Under the pieces are notes generated by a model. It saw only the letters and a program-made list of their open reading frames with translations, ran no database searches and was not told the DNA's origin. DNA of 64,000 nucleotides from Epiperipatus broadwayi (lineage: Eukaryota > Onychophora > Udeonychophora > Euonychophora > Peripatidae): NCBI GenBank assembly GCA_028023455.1, contig JAQFVV010006645.1:62001-126000 (forward strand), written 5' to 3'. A program made the translations under genes and the position numbers. Below are positions 46,833 to 58,080 of this stretch, piece after piece; position 1 is the first letter of the stretch, and the number at the start of each line of letters is the position of its first letter.

Positions 46833-46952
46833 TTATTATTAACTGGAAAGAAAACTGTTATTCTTCTTTAAGGCTTTAACGAAAATGAACAGTTATTATT
46901 AACTGGAAAGAAAACTGTTGTTTTTCTTTAAGGCTTTAACGAAAATGAACAG
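46833..46952. repeat. Tandem duplication of a 60-bp unit
   Basis: Two adjacent 60-bp copies (46833-46892, 46893-46952), containing aactggaaagaaaactgtt and ggctttaacgaaaatgaac, differ at only a couple of bases. Confidence 0.9.
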
Positions 46953-47125
46953 TTCAAATTTATAATGTCCAGCCTATTTGTCGATATCATTGCAACTAGT
47001 AGTATCATATTATTAAAACAGGCAAAACTCACTACACGTATTGCCACACACAGCAAGCTAGAGTAATCAATGGATGCCAGAAGGCTCGTGCATAAAATCC
47101 CCATCTAGTGCCTACTCATCCAATA

Positions 47126-47167
47126 TCCCCAGACTAGTTTCTGGCTTGTGGCCTTCGTCAGTGAGGA
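47126..47167 (-). ncRNA. Hammerhead-like motif, family B copy 1
   Basis: On the minus strand: TCCTCA, CTGACGA, stem II GGC/GCC with loop CACAA (an extra A on each side), GAAAC, TA, GTC, TGGGGA. Stem I pairs TCCTCA with TGGGGA (one wobble). Helix III is the palindrome ACTAGT and C is at the cleavage position. The A-A mismatch at the base of stem II departs from strong hammerheads, so activity is uncertain. Confidence 0.55.
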
Positions 47168-47352
47168 GCCTTGGATCTGAGAGCACTGCACCTAGATCTT
47201 AGGATCGAATGCAACCCTGGGCTTGGGTTGAAAACATTAAGGTGTTTTCAGTTTAAGACTCATAGTTTTGCAGTTAAATGGAGATAAAAGGTGGCTGCTG
47301 GAGGGTTGCATTAGATCCTAAGATCTAGGTACAGTGCTCTCACATCCAAGGC

Positions 47353-47394
47353 TCCTCACTGACGAATGCCACAAGCCAGAAACTAGTCTGAGGA
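47353..47394 (+). ncRNA. Hammerhead-like motif, family B copy 2
   Basis: TCCTCA (47353-47358) pairs perfectly with TGAGGA (47389-47394). The core is CTGACGA (47359-47365), followed by stem II TGCC/GCCA region, GAAAC (47379-47383) and TA-GTC. This is the copy with the best stem I. Confidence 0.55.
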
Positions 47395-48029
47395 TATTGG
47401 ATGAGTAGGCACTAGATGGGGATTTTATGCACAAGCCTTTTGTCATCCATTGATTACTCTAGCTTGCTGTGTGTGGCAATACGTATAGTGAGTTTTGCCT
47501 GTTTTAACAACAGTTATACACAAGCATAAAAAGTGGTGGTCATGTGATGTTTATTGGCTTAATATCATATTATTGTGAGATAATCAATGAATGTCAATAC
47601 AGTACTCGCTAATATGCATAGTATAGTGTAATGATTTTTTTGGTTTTTATTTTGAATTTAAGGCAACAATTCAGAAGCTATAAAATCATCAGCTGAAAAA
47701 GCAATTGGAGTTTAAAGATAGAATGTGATGAGAAAACATCTTATTGATAACAAGAAATTAGTGACTTGAAAAATTTGTTTGCATTTTACTATAATTCCAC
47801 ATATATTGAAAGAAAAAAATGGAATTAATTCTAAATAAAAGATGGAGAAACAAAAGTATAGAGATTGGTGGTATATTTGATAAAGTGAAAAGATTAGTTG
47901 TTCCATTTAACAGAAGGTAATAAAGTCAATTTATTAAGTTTTATGCCCACAAAATTATTTTAATAAAAAAGCAGAAACATTTTTATAGGTATAAAATAGA
48001 CTTTAAGAGACATCAAAGAAATTTTTAAA

Positions 48030-50310
48030 ATTGTCTTGTGAGATTTTAATGTCACAACTTGGAAAAACTTGTAAAATGAAAGTATTGTTGGTAGTTACAT
48101 TTAGATATAGAGTTTTCAAGGACTTTGCATTATGAAATTCAAAATAAAAATTCCTGCAAAATATTGGATAAATAAGCCTTCCTATGTGATCACAAAATAA
48201 TTTAATTATTTTTAACTAACAAAAAATTATATATTTCAAGACTAAAACTTATACAATAAATTGAACACAGAAAAGAGTCTTCAATTAATGAGGTATAAAA
48301 TATTTTTTATGAAGCCAGAAAATACCAACATTCAATGTTTGTAATTTTATAAAATTCTCCAATAAATTGAAACTAAAATGTGCAAAACACATTGACACAT
48401 TAATAAACTTTGAAGATGCTTCAATATTGGGGAAATTCCACCAATAACATGTAAGAAAACAGAAATAAAAATATAGAACTTCATTTGTATATATTTGCAA
48501 ACGAGATAAGATAATACAAAAACAAATTAAAATGTGAAATTAAATAAAAAATATAGTTATTTATAAAAACTGAATATATAAAGTCCTGTAATATGGTGCA
48601 AAAAAAAGAGTTTATGTTGACATACAAAATATAATTGAGAAATGATAAGAAAGACATATAGAAATGAATAAGTATCTAAGATCTAAAATGATATATTGAC
48701 ATTTCAAAAACACAATTTTATCTCTAATTAAAAGGATGGGACTATTTTTTGTAATATTTACTCTATTATGAAATATGTGATAGAATTTTACAAAACAATT
48801 GTATATAATACAAAACAAAGAAGATTATATAATTATGGCAGTATCATTTCAAATAAAGATGTAAGATATATTATTAAATCTATGGATAATAATATAATTT
48901 TATGATATATAAAAGAAGCACTATGGATACAGTATTTTTTTTAAAAAAAAATCAAGTAAATAAATAAAAAAGCAAAGTTAATTACTAAATACCTACATGA
49001 TAAGCATATACCATATATCTGAAAAAATATAATTGCAACTTAATATTTTACAAATGATGAAAAAAAGATTTTAGAAATTATGCACCTATTGGTCTTCTCA
49101 TGTGTCATAGCATCAGCCAGGAAGTGAACCCGCCATCCCGGGACAACTGCTTGCAAAGCAGCTGTCACTGAGACCTCTCGGCCACCAATGCTTGACCCCT
49201 ATTGGTCTACTATTGGTCTTCTATCAACCTAATCACTGAATTTGCCTACCTAATGTATGCCAACCTTGAGCCAAAATAATAAGGGTTTTATGTGATTTAA
49301 CACAGTAAATTACATAAAATCATAGAAATGATCAATAATTATGAGTTCTAATTTTTTTAAATTTATTGTCTATGAAAAAGCATTTAATTTTAATTCTTGT
49401 GTGAATCTTCATAACATTGATCCAAGATATTGTCAAGATTTTATTGATATAAAATAATGATTATAACTATAGAATAATTTAACATTGCTAAATTTATATA
49501 AGTGGATGCTTTTATACTGTAAAACATTTTAGGGCTTATAGAAAATACTTTATAAATTAAATTATAGAGCAAAAGAAATAGAAGAAAAAGTACAGATTAT
49601 TTAAGTCATCTAAATTTGAAAATGATGCATTTTTTTTTTGTTTGAGCAAATAATGCTTCCATAGATATATAAGATGTTATAGCATTTATCAGCTAAAGGC
49701 AAAAAACTAAGATTTAAAACATGAATACTAAAATAACTCTAAAATTATGTTCAATTGTTTTAAAAAATGAGAGAAAATAATGCCTGATGTAATGAACAAA
49801 AAGAAGCAACCAATTATAAATATTTAGATCAAATTATTAATATAGATGAAAATATAATGAATAAAATTAATAATGAAATTAAATTTGGATAATGCTTCTG
49901 TAGTACTAACTTATTACTAAAAATTAATATGGTTTTATATGCATAAAAAGAAAGATTTTTGTCAAATATGTGTGACAATTCCTTAATTATGAGTCTGAGA
50001 TTTGAACAATTGGGGAAAAAAAGAAAACTGGATTGTGACAAACATATATTTTTAAATTAACAAGGAGAGTTCAAAGTGAAATATGTAAAATAATAAGTAA
50101 ATATTACAGACATCATTAAAACAAATCAAGAGTTTGATATGTAGCTATAATAGACAATTTTAAAAATATTTACAACAATAGATGAACATTTAAAATTCTA
50201 AATTGAATCAGAAAAAAATGCAAGGGATCAAATATAAGATGAATGGATGAGATGAGGAAATTTATGAAAGATATGGAGAAGAAAAATATGAATTGGAAAA
50301 ACTGAATTAA
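48030..50310 (+). mobile_element. LINE relic D (RTE/BovB-like)
   Basis: Degraded, near full span of the coding part. DFNVTTWKN near 48035-48065 is endonuclease. FIVYEKAFNF near 49362-49390 is RT motif A. TNYKYLDQIINIDENI near 49808-49858 is the C-terminal block, and IRWMDEMRKF near 50235-50265 the tail. Many stops. A SINE interrupts it at 49096-49197. The coding may begin earlier, from about 47640. Confidence 0.65.
49096..49197 (-). mobile_element. tRNA-like SINE, copy 2
   Basis: On the minus strand it runs from gtcaagcattgg through an A-box-like GGCCGAGAGGTC, an anticodon-like hairpin GCTGC-TTTGCAA-GCAGT and B-box-like GGGTTCACTTCC to gatgctatgacacatg. The 11-bp duplication cctattggtct lies at 49085-49095 and 49198-49208. 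No A tail is left. Confidence 0.8.
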
Positions 50311-50319
50311 AGTGAATAC

Positions 50320-51925
50320 ATTTATTTTCAATTGGTTGATATACTTAAATTATTAGATATAAACAATAATTTCAATAATCCACAAAATTGATTTTTTTAG
50401 TTTTAATTTTTTTAATTGTTATTATATAAAGATACATTAAAGATACTTTACAGCCTAATTAAAAACAATTAAATTTAAATTATTAAAACTACTTTTTTAT
50501 ATAAAAAATATAGAAAATTTTATTCTTTAATTTGGTTATAACTCATATGATAAGATTAAAAATAAGATACATTAAATGATATTCAAAGAGGAAAAAGTTC
50601 AATGATGACATATCCTGCATTACATAACTTAAGATGACTACAGTGATTCATAGGAGCAATTGGAAGGACCTGGGCTTTGGTAACTTGGAGATAGGTGACT
50701 AAGCATGCATGACTTGAAATGTATAAAAATGAAATCAAAGTTTTGTCCATGCAAAATTCAGGCATTATATAGGTAAATCATCCAGGGTCAATTACACCAT
50801 CCCCGTTTGAATGTATATGTTTGTGTGCAAACATGTGTGTTTAGCTTAATTCAAAAAATAAAAATTGTATAATCATTCTGAAGATAGTTTTTTTAATTAA
50901 AATGAAAAAATCTGTTGAAGAATGATGGTGCCACTATTAAGCCAAATAAATTAATTATTTTGCTTTGAATTAATTATTAAAGCAAAATCTTTAATGGATT
51001 CGCTTTTTTTATTTAGATCCATTCTTTTTAATTTTGCCTTTAAATTTAGTTTACAATAATACTATTTTATTTATTTTTTGTCTCTAAAAAAGATTAGACA
51101 AAAAAAACAGAAGCTTAAACCTATTTTTTCTATTTTATTTACCGTTTTTTATACTTTTTTTTTTTTTTTTCTAGACGGAATTGTTTTTAAGCAGATATCA
51201 CGTATACAATAATGTGAACTATAAAAATAATATGAGTTTTGTTTCGCTTTAATAATTACATATATTTTTAATTTAACATTTTCACATTTATCATAGTTTA
51301 TAAGTGTGTTTAAGTTATTTTTTGCAAAAAATTACAATGTTAAAAATTTATTTTTTATTTATGGTCTACTGAATAAAGTATATCTTTTATTTCCAGGACT
51401 TGTGTTCTTATGCTTCCGGAATGCTGTGCTCTGAAAATGTTTTCATACATTGATGCTTTTTTTTTTTATGAAATAAATGTTAAAGGGGGGAATTTTTAAA
51501 TTAAATCCACATTTCGCAGTCGGGATGAGCAACTCCCTATTTAGTTATATAGATAACATATCACAGTAATTTACATTTAATGTAATAAAAATATATCTAA
51601 TATAAAAAAATAACAGTTATTAGTATATATTGTAAATATATAAGTAGATAAATGGGTAGATCGATAACGAGATAAGCATATATAATTAAAAAAACCAGAA
51701 TGGCTAATCAGAAAGACAAATAAACAGACATTGGTCTGTTTCTTTTGTCTTTATGATTAGTAATGGTATGGTCTAGTTAAAATTTATAATTCAGAAAGTC
51801 TTTCTCTAATTCATTTTTTATTTCATGCAATTTCTTTCATTCTCTTTTCATTTTTCTATGTGTTTGTACAGCACCTTTTTATTTGACTTTAGACTTATTT
51901 CAAACTGAAAAATTTAGTTTACTTT
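50320..51925. other. No recognised feature
   Basis: AT-rich. Slightly more complex stretches (50580-50830, 51390-51540) show no gene or repeat family. Confidence 0.4.
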
Positions 51926-51941
51926 CTTTTATTTCTTTTTT

Positions 51942-52045
51942 TTCTTTTTTTCATGTGTCATAGCATCGGCCAGGAAGCGAACCAGTTAACCGGGGACAAC
52001 TGCTTGTAAGGCAGCTGTGCTGACCTCTCGACAGCCAATGCTTGA
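51942..52045 (-). mobile_element. tRNA-like SINE, copy 3
   Basis: Same family, with an anticodon-like hairpin GCTGC-CTTACAA-GCAGT and B-box-like GGTTCGCTTCC. A T-rich stretch (the A tail in minus sense) adjoins catgtgtcatagc. The flanking duplication cttttatttctttttt (51926-51941 and 52046-52061) is 16 bp. Confidence 0.8.
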
Positions 52046-52484
52046 CTTTTATTTCTTTTTTAAATATATTAAACAGTTGTTTAATTTATATTTGAGACTT
52101 TCTATTGACACAATATTTTAAGTATCTTTTTGTCTACGACTTATTATTATTATTATTTTTTAAACTATATTAAAATGGAAACTTAACTCTTTAATTATGG
52201 GGGAATATTTAATTTCTATTATATAAGTGCTAAATCTATAACAATTGTTCCATATTTAGTGAGAAAAATAATTAATTTTTACGTATAAGTTTTTGTTTAC
52301 TAATAATGACTATCACTGCTCAAAAAATGTGATAAACTTATTCTAGAAGAATATTTATCCATATATTTTTGATCATTAAAAATCTCTTTGTCAAAAACAA
52401 AAAAATATTTTAATAATACTGAGATAAACATGAAAAGCAAAAAGATTTCTCAGTATTAATCAGATTAAACAGTAGAAAACACTC

Positions 52485-52660
52485 CAAATAGTAGTACCAC
52501 CTATGTCAAGCCTTAGTAATCAATGGATGCAAGAAGGTATAAAATTCTTATCTAGTTCCTTCTCATCCAATATCCCCATACAAGAGTCTAGCTTGTGGCT
52601 TTCATCAGTGAGAAGCCTTGAATCTGAGAGCACTGTACCTAGACCTCAAATGGTGTTTAT
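52485..52660 (-). mobile_element. Family B repeat, single arm
   Basis: Contains gtagtaccacc, agtaatcaatggatgc, ctcatccaatatcccc, ctagcttgtggc and gaatctgagagcactg in family order. The hammerhead site at 52574-52615 (minus) is kept as CTGATGA but has lost GAAAC (GACTC). Confidence 0.6.
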
Positions 52661-53598
52661 GTGATATTAATCACATTGCTGCAAAAAGTTAAATGTATTA
52701 TGTGAATGACATAGTACAATAAAATTATCTTTTTAGCAAAGGATTTGAGTAGTATTTTACTCAATTATAACAGGAAAACTTCATATAAATAAGGTTTCTA
52801 GAACATGTTAACTAATTCAGGCATTTCCTAGGAGTGACTAGATGAAAAGTATGATAAAAATCAAAAATTAAGCTATAATACTACACCTATAATTATTTTT
52901 TATATTAATTTCAATTTCACTAAAATGTTAGTGCATATCAAATGCAGATAAGAAATATGTTTTAATTTAAGTTGATTGGTTCAATAATGTTGTTTAGGAT
53001 TAAGTAAATAATACTTTTTTACTATATTTTTCTTAATTCATTAAGAAATAACACATTTGTACAATAAATAAAATATTTCACATGATTCATGTACACAATG
53101 TAAATTTATAATTGTAAATATGTTTAATAATCCATTGCTTAAGATATTATATATATATATAATGATAAATAATATTTTAATATTGAATATATATAATGTC
53201 ATGTAAAATTTACCAAGTCTACTTTAAATAATAATTGAACAGCTCTCTAGTTGCTATGTTCAATAACTTTTAAAGTAAAAAAATAGATAAAAAATAGACC
53301 ATTTCTTGCCATATTTTAGATATTTTTATTTAGAGTTATCCAGAACAATAATAGCCAGAAAGCAAATTTAAATTAGCCTATATATTTTAATATAAATTAT
53401 TTTTTAAAGAACTGTTATTAAGTTTATATTCTAAGCCAATAAACATCACATGACCACCACTTCTTATGCTTGTGTATAACTGTTGTTAAAACAGGAAAAG
53501 CTCACTATATGTATTGCTACACACAACAAACTAGAGTAATCAATGGATGCCAGAAGGCTTGTGCATAAAATCCCCATCTATTGCCTACTCATCCAATA

Positions 53599-53640
53599 TC
53601 CCCAAACTAGTTTCTGGCTTATGGCCTTTATCAGTGAAGA
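53599..53640 (-). ncRNA. Hammerhead-like motif, family B copy 3
   Basis: On the minus strand: TCTTCA, CTGATAA (core change), GGCC-ATA-AGCC, GAAAC, TA-GTT, TGGGGA. Stem I is kept with wobbles. Probably weakened. Confidence 0.4.
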
Positions 53641-54040
53641 ACCTTGGATCTGAGAGCGCTGCACCTAGATCTTAGGATCTAATGCAACCACCTTTTATCT
53701 CCACTTAACTACAAAACTATAGTGAGTTTGCCTGTTTTAACAACAGTTATACACAAGCATAAGAAGTGGTGGTCATGTGATATTTATTGGCTTAAAACCA
53801 ATCCTGCCTAATAGGATAGTGGTGGCTATGGTTATTAAAGAACCAAAGACACCAAAATGTATGGGTACTGAACTGAGTTCAGACCCATATGACTATATAA
53901 GCTAATGGGTTTGGATTGAAAACATTAAGGTGTTTTCAGTTTAAGACTCATAGTTTTGTAGTTAAGTGGAGATAAAAGGTAGCTGCTGGAGGGTTGCATT
54001 AGATCCTAAGATGTTGATGCAGTGCTCTCAGATCCGAGGC

Positions 54041-54082
54041 TCCTCACTGACAAAGTCCATAAGCCAGAAACTAGTTCGGGGA
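54041..54082 (+). ncRNA. Hammerhead-like motif, family B copy 4
   Basis: TCCTCA, CTGACAA (core change), a weakened stem II, GAAAC, TA-GTT, CGGGGA. Lies in the full unit of the 53.4-54.2 kb element. Confidence 0.4.
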
Positions 54083-54182
54083 TATTAGATAAGTAGGCAC
54101 TAGATGGGGATTTTATGCACAAGTCTGTGTGGCAATAAGTATAGTGAGTTTTGTCTGTTTTAACAAAAGTTTATATTCTATT

Positions 54183-54970
54183 AATTTCTAAAATTTTATA
54201 ATAAAACAATTCATGTTATATATGTAATAATAAATAATATTTTAATGTTGAATAAATATAATGACATGTAAAATTTACCAAGTCTATTTAAATAATATAG
54301 ATAATGCATTATAATTCAAAATACCTTGTGCATTTGTATCTGATCATTCAGGTATATGTGCAATGAAAAGTTAAACAGTAATCATTATTGTTTATTTATA
54401 TAGTTATATATATTGTCATATGAGAAGGAAGAACAACACATTTGTATTACTATTTCTAATATTTCAATATTTTGTAATACATAGATATCTGTTTCTTTAT
54501 ATTTGCAACTTTATTATATTAAAATATTTGTTTTATTTAATTTGAACTAGAGATTGGAAAAGTATCATTTGCCTAAAAATGACATATAGATTTATTATGG
54601 TGCTAAAGCTACAGAATATACTGTCTCATCTAAAGCACAGAGACATCTTGAAAGTAATTTATGCCATTTTGCAGTCATGCCTTGATTTAATTTTTATGAT
54701 TGGAAAAAAATGTTAATGTACAAATTTCAAATTTCTCTATAGATTGTAATTTATCACAAAACAATCATTTTCCAAATAATATTTTATCATGTTTTATATA
54801 TATACATTCATTCAAGTTTATTTTATACAGAAAACCAACTACTTGAAAAGCAATAAGCTTTAACTTTATCAAAATTTTATATAAATATAATAATTGTTTC
54901 AGGCTATTCTTGCTAAAAAAAATTTTCTCAGATAGCTGGTGAAAGGTATCAATTTAACCAATAAATATCA
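54183..54970. other. No recognised feature
   Basis: AT-rich DNA. A segment near 54220-54290 (taataaataatattttaat...catgtaaaatttaccaagtct) repeats 53150-53225 and is otherwise unassigned. Confidence 0.45.
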
Positions 54971-54984
54971 CTTTAAAGGAGGCA

Positions 54985-55125
54985 AAACAGTAGTGCCACT
55001 CAGTGTAAGCCAGAGTAATCAATGGTATTCCAGAAGGTTTGTGCATAAAATCCCTATCTAATACCTACTCATCCAACATCCCCAGACTAGTTTCTAGCAT
55101 ATGGCCTTCATCAGTGAGGAGGCAT
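54985..55125 (-). mobile_element. Family B repeat, single arm
   Basis: Family order of blocks from gtagtgccactcagtg to gccttcatcagtgaggagg. It stops just past the hammerhead region. Confidence 0.65.
55079..55120 (-). ncRNA. Hammerhead-like motif, family B copy 5 (intact core)
   Basis: On the minus strand: TCCTCA, CTGATGA, AGGCC-ATAT-GCTA, GAAAC, TA-GTC, TGGGGA. All core bases are in place with palindromic ACTAGT. Stem I has 6 pairs, including one wobble. Confidence 0.5.
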
Positions 55126-55519
55126 AAGAAATGGTGATCTTGTGAAATATCACTTTAACCAATGAATATTTTAAACTATAAATGTCAAGGGTTTCAGTTG
55201 TATATGTGTCTGTTTCAAATCAAAATTCATTAAATGCATAGTGAATAATATTACCCAAAATGCAATGTATTTGTTTCTCTAAATTTCAGCTCATTAATTC
55301 TTTTTTTTTTTTGAAGATATTTTAAAAAAAAAACATTATACATTATTATTATATGTAGGCATGAATAATAGTTTCATCTTGTTCATAATAAATCCATTGT
55401 TTTTGTGCTGTTTAGTGCAATAAATAATGGGAATTAGGCATACATAAATTTTAAGTTGATTCTCTAAATAAGCATGTGCATTATTCTGATGCTTTCATAT
55501 TACACTAAGATAAATAAAT

Positions 55520-56475
55520 AATGACGATTAACATTGAGAAGGTGTATGATAGGGTGATTCCATATTTCTAAAATTTCTTACTGCAGTTTTATAAGAAGTA
55601 TTTTGTGAATTAAAATATAAAACTAAGGGAATAAAAGTGAATAAAGATTATTTAAAAGTTTTAGATTTTGTATATAGTGAAGTTGGTTTTTTTTTTCTTC
55701 ATGTGTCATAGCATCAGCCAGGAAGTGAACCTGCTAACCTGTGACAACTGCTTGTAAGGCAGCTGTGTTGACCACTTGAACACCAATGCTTGACATAGTG
55801 CAGTTGTTTTTGTAAAGAATATTTGCATTTCAGAAAATATTGTTGGAGTTATCAGACAAAAAAAAGTAAGACTAAAAAGACTAAAGTAATGTTTGATGGA
55901 TTTTCTCAGAAGAAAACAAATAAAGATTAATAATCATCAATTAGAAGAAATCAACTACAAATATCTTGATCAGATTATTAATATAGATAAAAACATATGG
56001 GTAAAAGTAAACATAAAATTAAACTTTGGTGAAGTGATTTTAGTAGAAATTATTTAATAATAAAAAGAAATATATTTGAAAAGGAAAGGTTTTTAATAGA
56101 TGGGTTTTACCAATTCTTACTTATGTATGTGAGACTTAGACACTTAATGAAAGAGCACTTCAGAGACTTCGCACTACTCAAAGAAGTATGAAATCATATA
56201 TATTAGAAGTAACAAAAAGTGATGAAAAAATGATATATGTGGGTGAGAGAAACAAACAGGTATTACTAACATTAAGAAACTGAAATGAAAATGGATTGAC
56301 ATATTGTTAAAAGAGATGAATAGTTGATGTTTTAAACTGGATCCCAAGAGATTGTAAAACAGAAAGAAATGGATGGATGAACTAATGAAATTTGCTAGTG
56401 TGTAGTTAACAGGAGCTAAGATCGAGAAAATTTGATTAAACGTCTTCATTCTGTAGTAGGCTGATAAAGGTTGAA
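55520..56475 (+). mobile_element. LINE relic E (RTE/BovB-like), 3' fragment
   Basis: Begins at the region equivalent to 9020 in LINE A (gaaggtgtatgatagggtgattcc against gaaaattgtatgacagagtgattcc). It contains VMFDGFSQ near 55890-55913 and NYKYLDQIINIDK near 55951-55990, and ends in ctgataaaggttgaaaa. It carries stops and the SINE copy 4 insertion. The minus-strand frame at 56174-56449 is a shadow. Confidence 0.65.
55686..55794 (-). mobile_element. tRNA-like SINE, copy 4
   Basis: Full-length copy in LINE E with an A tail (ten Ts at 55687-55696 on the plus strand). Flanked by atagtgaagttg / atagtgcagttg (55674-55685 and 55795-55806). Anticodon-like loop CTTACAA as in copy 3. Confidence 0.85.
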
Positions 56476-56479
56476 AAAG

Positions 56480-57570
56480 AAAATTAAGGGTTTATTTATA
56501 TATGCTATTTTTCTATATCTTTTAAAATATTTAATAAACTTTTTTGCTTTATTGAATTATCGAAAGAAAAAAACATGCTGTAGGAAAAAAAAAATTATTT
56601 TATATTTTCGTTTCTCTTTCATAGTTTTTTTTTTTTTTTAATTTTCGGAAATGAAAATTGTTATCTAGATATCTTATTTAAGGTTTAATTGGTTTTCTTC
56701 GTCCTCCGTTTTTTTTTTTTTTTTTTAAATAAAGTAGTGACATCTTTTAACGAAAAACGTGATTATTTTCCTAAGTTTTTAAAAATAATATTGTAAGCAA
56801 TAACAGCATTATATTACACTCATTCCACCTTGTCGACTCAAGGTTTTTTATTCGATAATGCTGTTAATCTCTCTTTACAATATCATAATGTACTGTTTAG
56901 TTTTGTTTCTAAAATATTTCCCTAATCGATTGACTGTAATTAGTTTTAAATAATGATTGATTTAATCAGTCGATTAATAATAACAACTTTATTTATCATT
57001 TTTATGCTAACCATTTTTGCTTTTATTCTACTTTTCCACACTCTTACATTATATTACAGTAAAGGTAATCAAGGCTTATGCCATTGCAAGATTACAATAT
57101 TCACTTTCCAGCACCGAAGGATGCCACATATTACAACTCAAGTTCTGAAAACTTTATCCTCCAACTAAAAATAACTGGTAGCCATTCATTGATCGTTACT
57201 GGTTGGACAGCTGTGTTGATGTGGATCATTTGCCCTATCTAAAAATTATTCGGTCTGTTTTCAATTATAATATGCAAACACTAATTAGAAAAACAAATAC
57301 TGTCTTCATTTGAATAAAGTTGGCAAGAAAGTCAATATATATATATTTTTTCACTTAGTAAGCTAAAAAATTCAGTAAACTATAATTAAAAAAACATAAT
57401 ACCTTAGAAATATTGCAAGGTAAGATTAGAGATCTCTATATATATTGTAATTTCTGTATCTATATTTAAAATATCAATTTACTTGTTTTTGATAAATTGC
57501 CAATTTTAAATTGAAAATAAAGGATTAAAAAATATAACAATTTGAATAAAAAATAATCACTAGTTTTTAT
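56480..57570. other. No recognised feature
   Basis: AT-rich, with several poly-T tracts. The frame at 56953-57168 has a hydrophobic N-terminus but no supporting evidence as a gene. Confidence 0.4.
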
Positions 57571-57579
57571 ATACTAAGC

Positions 57580-58074
57580 CAGGAATAGGCAAATAGTGGC
57601 CGGAGGGCCACATGCAGCCTGCTGAGAGTTTTTATGTGGCCTGCCAAAACAATTAAAAAAATCTGCCTTGAACTGAGATTTTCTTCCTGTGCGTGACCGA
57701 AGATTCGTCTCGTATTTTCCATTAGGATGGCCACATCAATACACATGCACAGTGTAGATATGATGTGCAGTGCTTTTCCAGTTGATCTGGTTAATTTCAA
57801 TTTTGTCTTTGCATTAGCAAATATATAAATTTCCAACTTTAGTGAAACTATGAACCCTCTGAAAAAATGTAAAATTGGTGATGAATGTCATGTGTTTAAT
57901 AAAGAATGGACAAACAAATATTTCTTTGGTAATACAGGAAATAAAGCAGTGTGTTCACTGTGTCATGAAAAAAAGGCACAGCCCTTCACTAACCTTTGCT
58001 TCCACAATGTGACCCTTGATGTGGCCCTCCACCAACTTCTGTGGCCCCCGAGCCAAAACAATTGCCCACTCCTG
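57580..58074 (+). mobile_element. hAT-type DNA transposon, internally deleted (495 bp)
   Basis: Begins CAGGAATAGGCAAATAGTGGCC and ends with the complement of CAGGAGTGGGCAATTG. The flanking 8-bp duplication tactaagc (57572-57579 and 58075-58082) is perfect. Subterminal ggccacat/gtggcc blocks also pair. The interior keeps an N-terminal transposase fragment. Confidence 0.88.
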
Positions 58075-58080
58075 TACTAA
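57850..58080 (+). pseudogene. hAT transposase N-terminal fragment (BED-finger-like)
   Basis: Starts MNPLKKCKIGDECHVFNKEWTN, then YFF...KAVCSLCHEKKA. This resembles the N-terminus of the GTF2IRD2/ZBED-type hAT proteins: R-x-F-x-x-x-W, then a V-C-x-x-C pair of a BED zinc finger. After about 45 residues it runs into the 3' terminal region of the transposon, so the rest of the finger, the catalytic domain and the dimerisation domain are deleted. The stop codon lies just outside the element. Confidence 0.6.

Larger units (their letters stand above)
47015..47560. mobile_element. Family B element with inverted 5' part (546 bp)
   Basis: Minus-sense and plus-sense parts of the same unit meet near 47215. 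Outer sequence aaaacaggcaaaactcac pairs with gtgagttttgcctgtttt at the right, and a further tail runs to tttattggctt. It is flanked by tatcatattatt on both sides (47003-47014 and 47563-47574), a 12-bp duplication. Each part contains one hammerhead-like core. No protein coding. Confidence 0.75.
53434..54166. mobile_element. Family B element, complete: inverted 5' part plus one full unit (733 bp)
   Basis: Flanked by a perfect 14-bp duplication, aagtttatattcta (53420-53433 and 54167-54180). The left part (to about 53720) is minus-sense. The right part is a full plus-sense unit, beginning and ending with atagtgagttt...ctgttttaacaa (53719 and 54141), so one unit is about 422 bp. The junction is at a short shared actatag sequence. 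Both outer ends (agccaataaac and ctgttttaacaa) agree with the 47-kb element. Non-coding. The structure fits twin-primed retroposition of a tandem or circular RNA. Confidence 0.78.
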
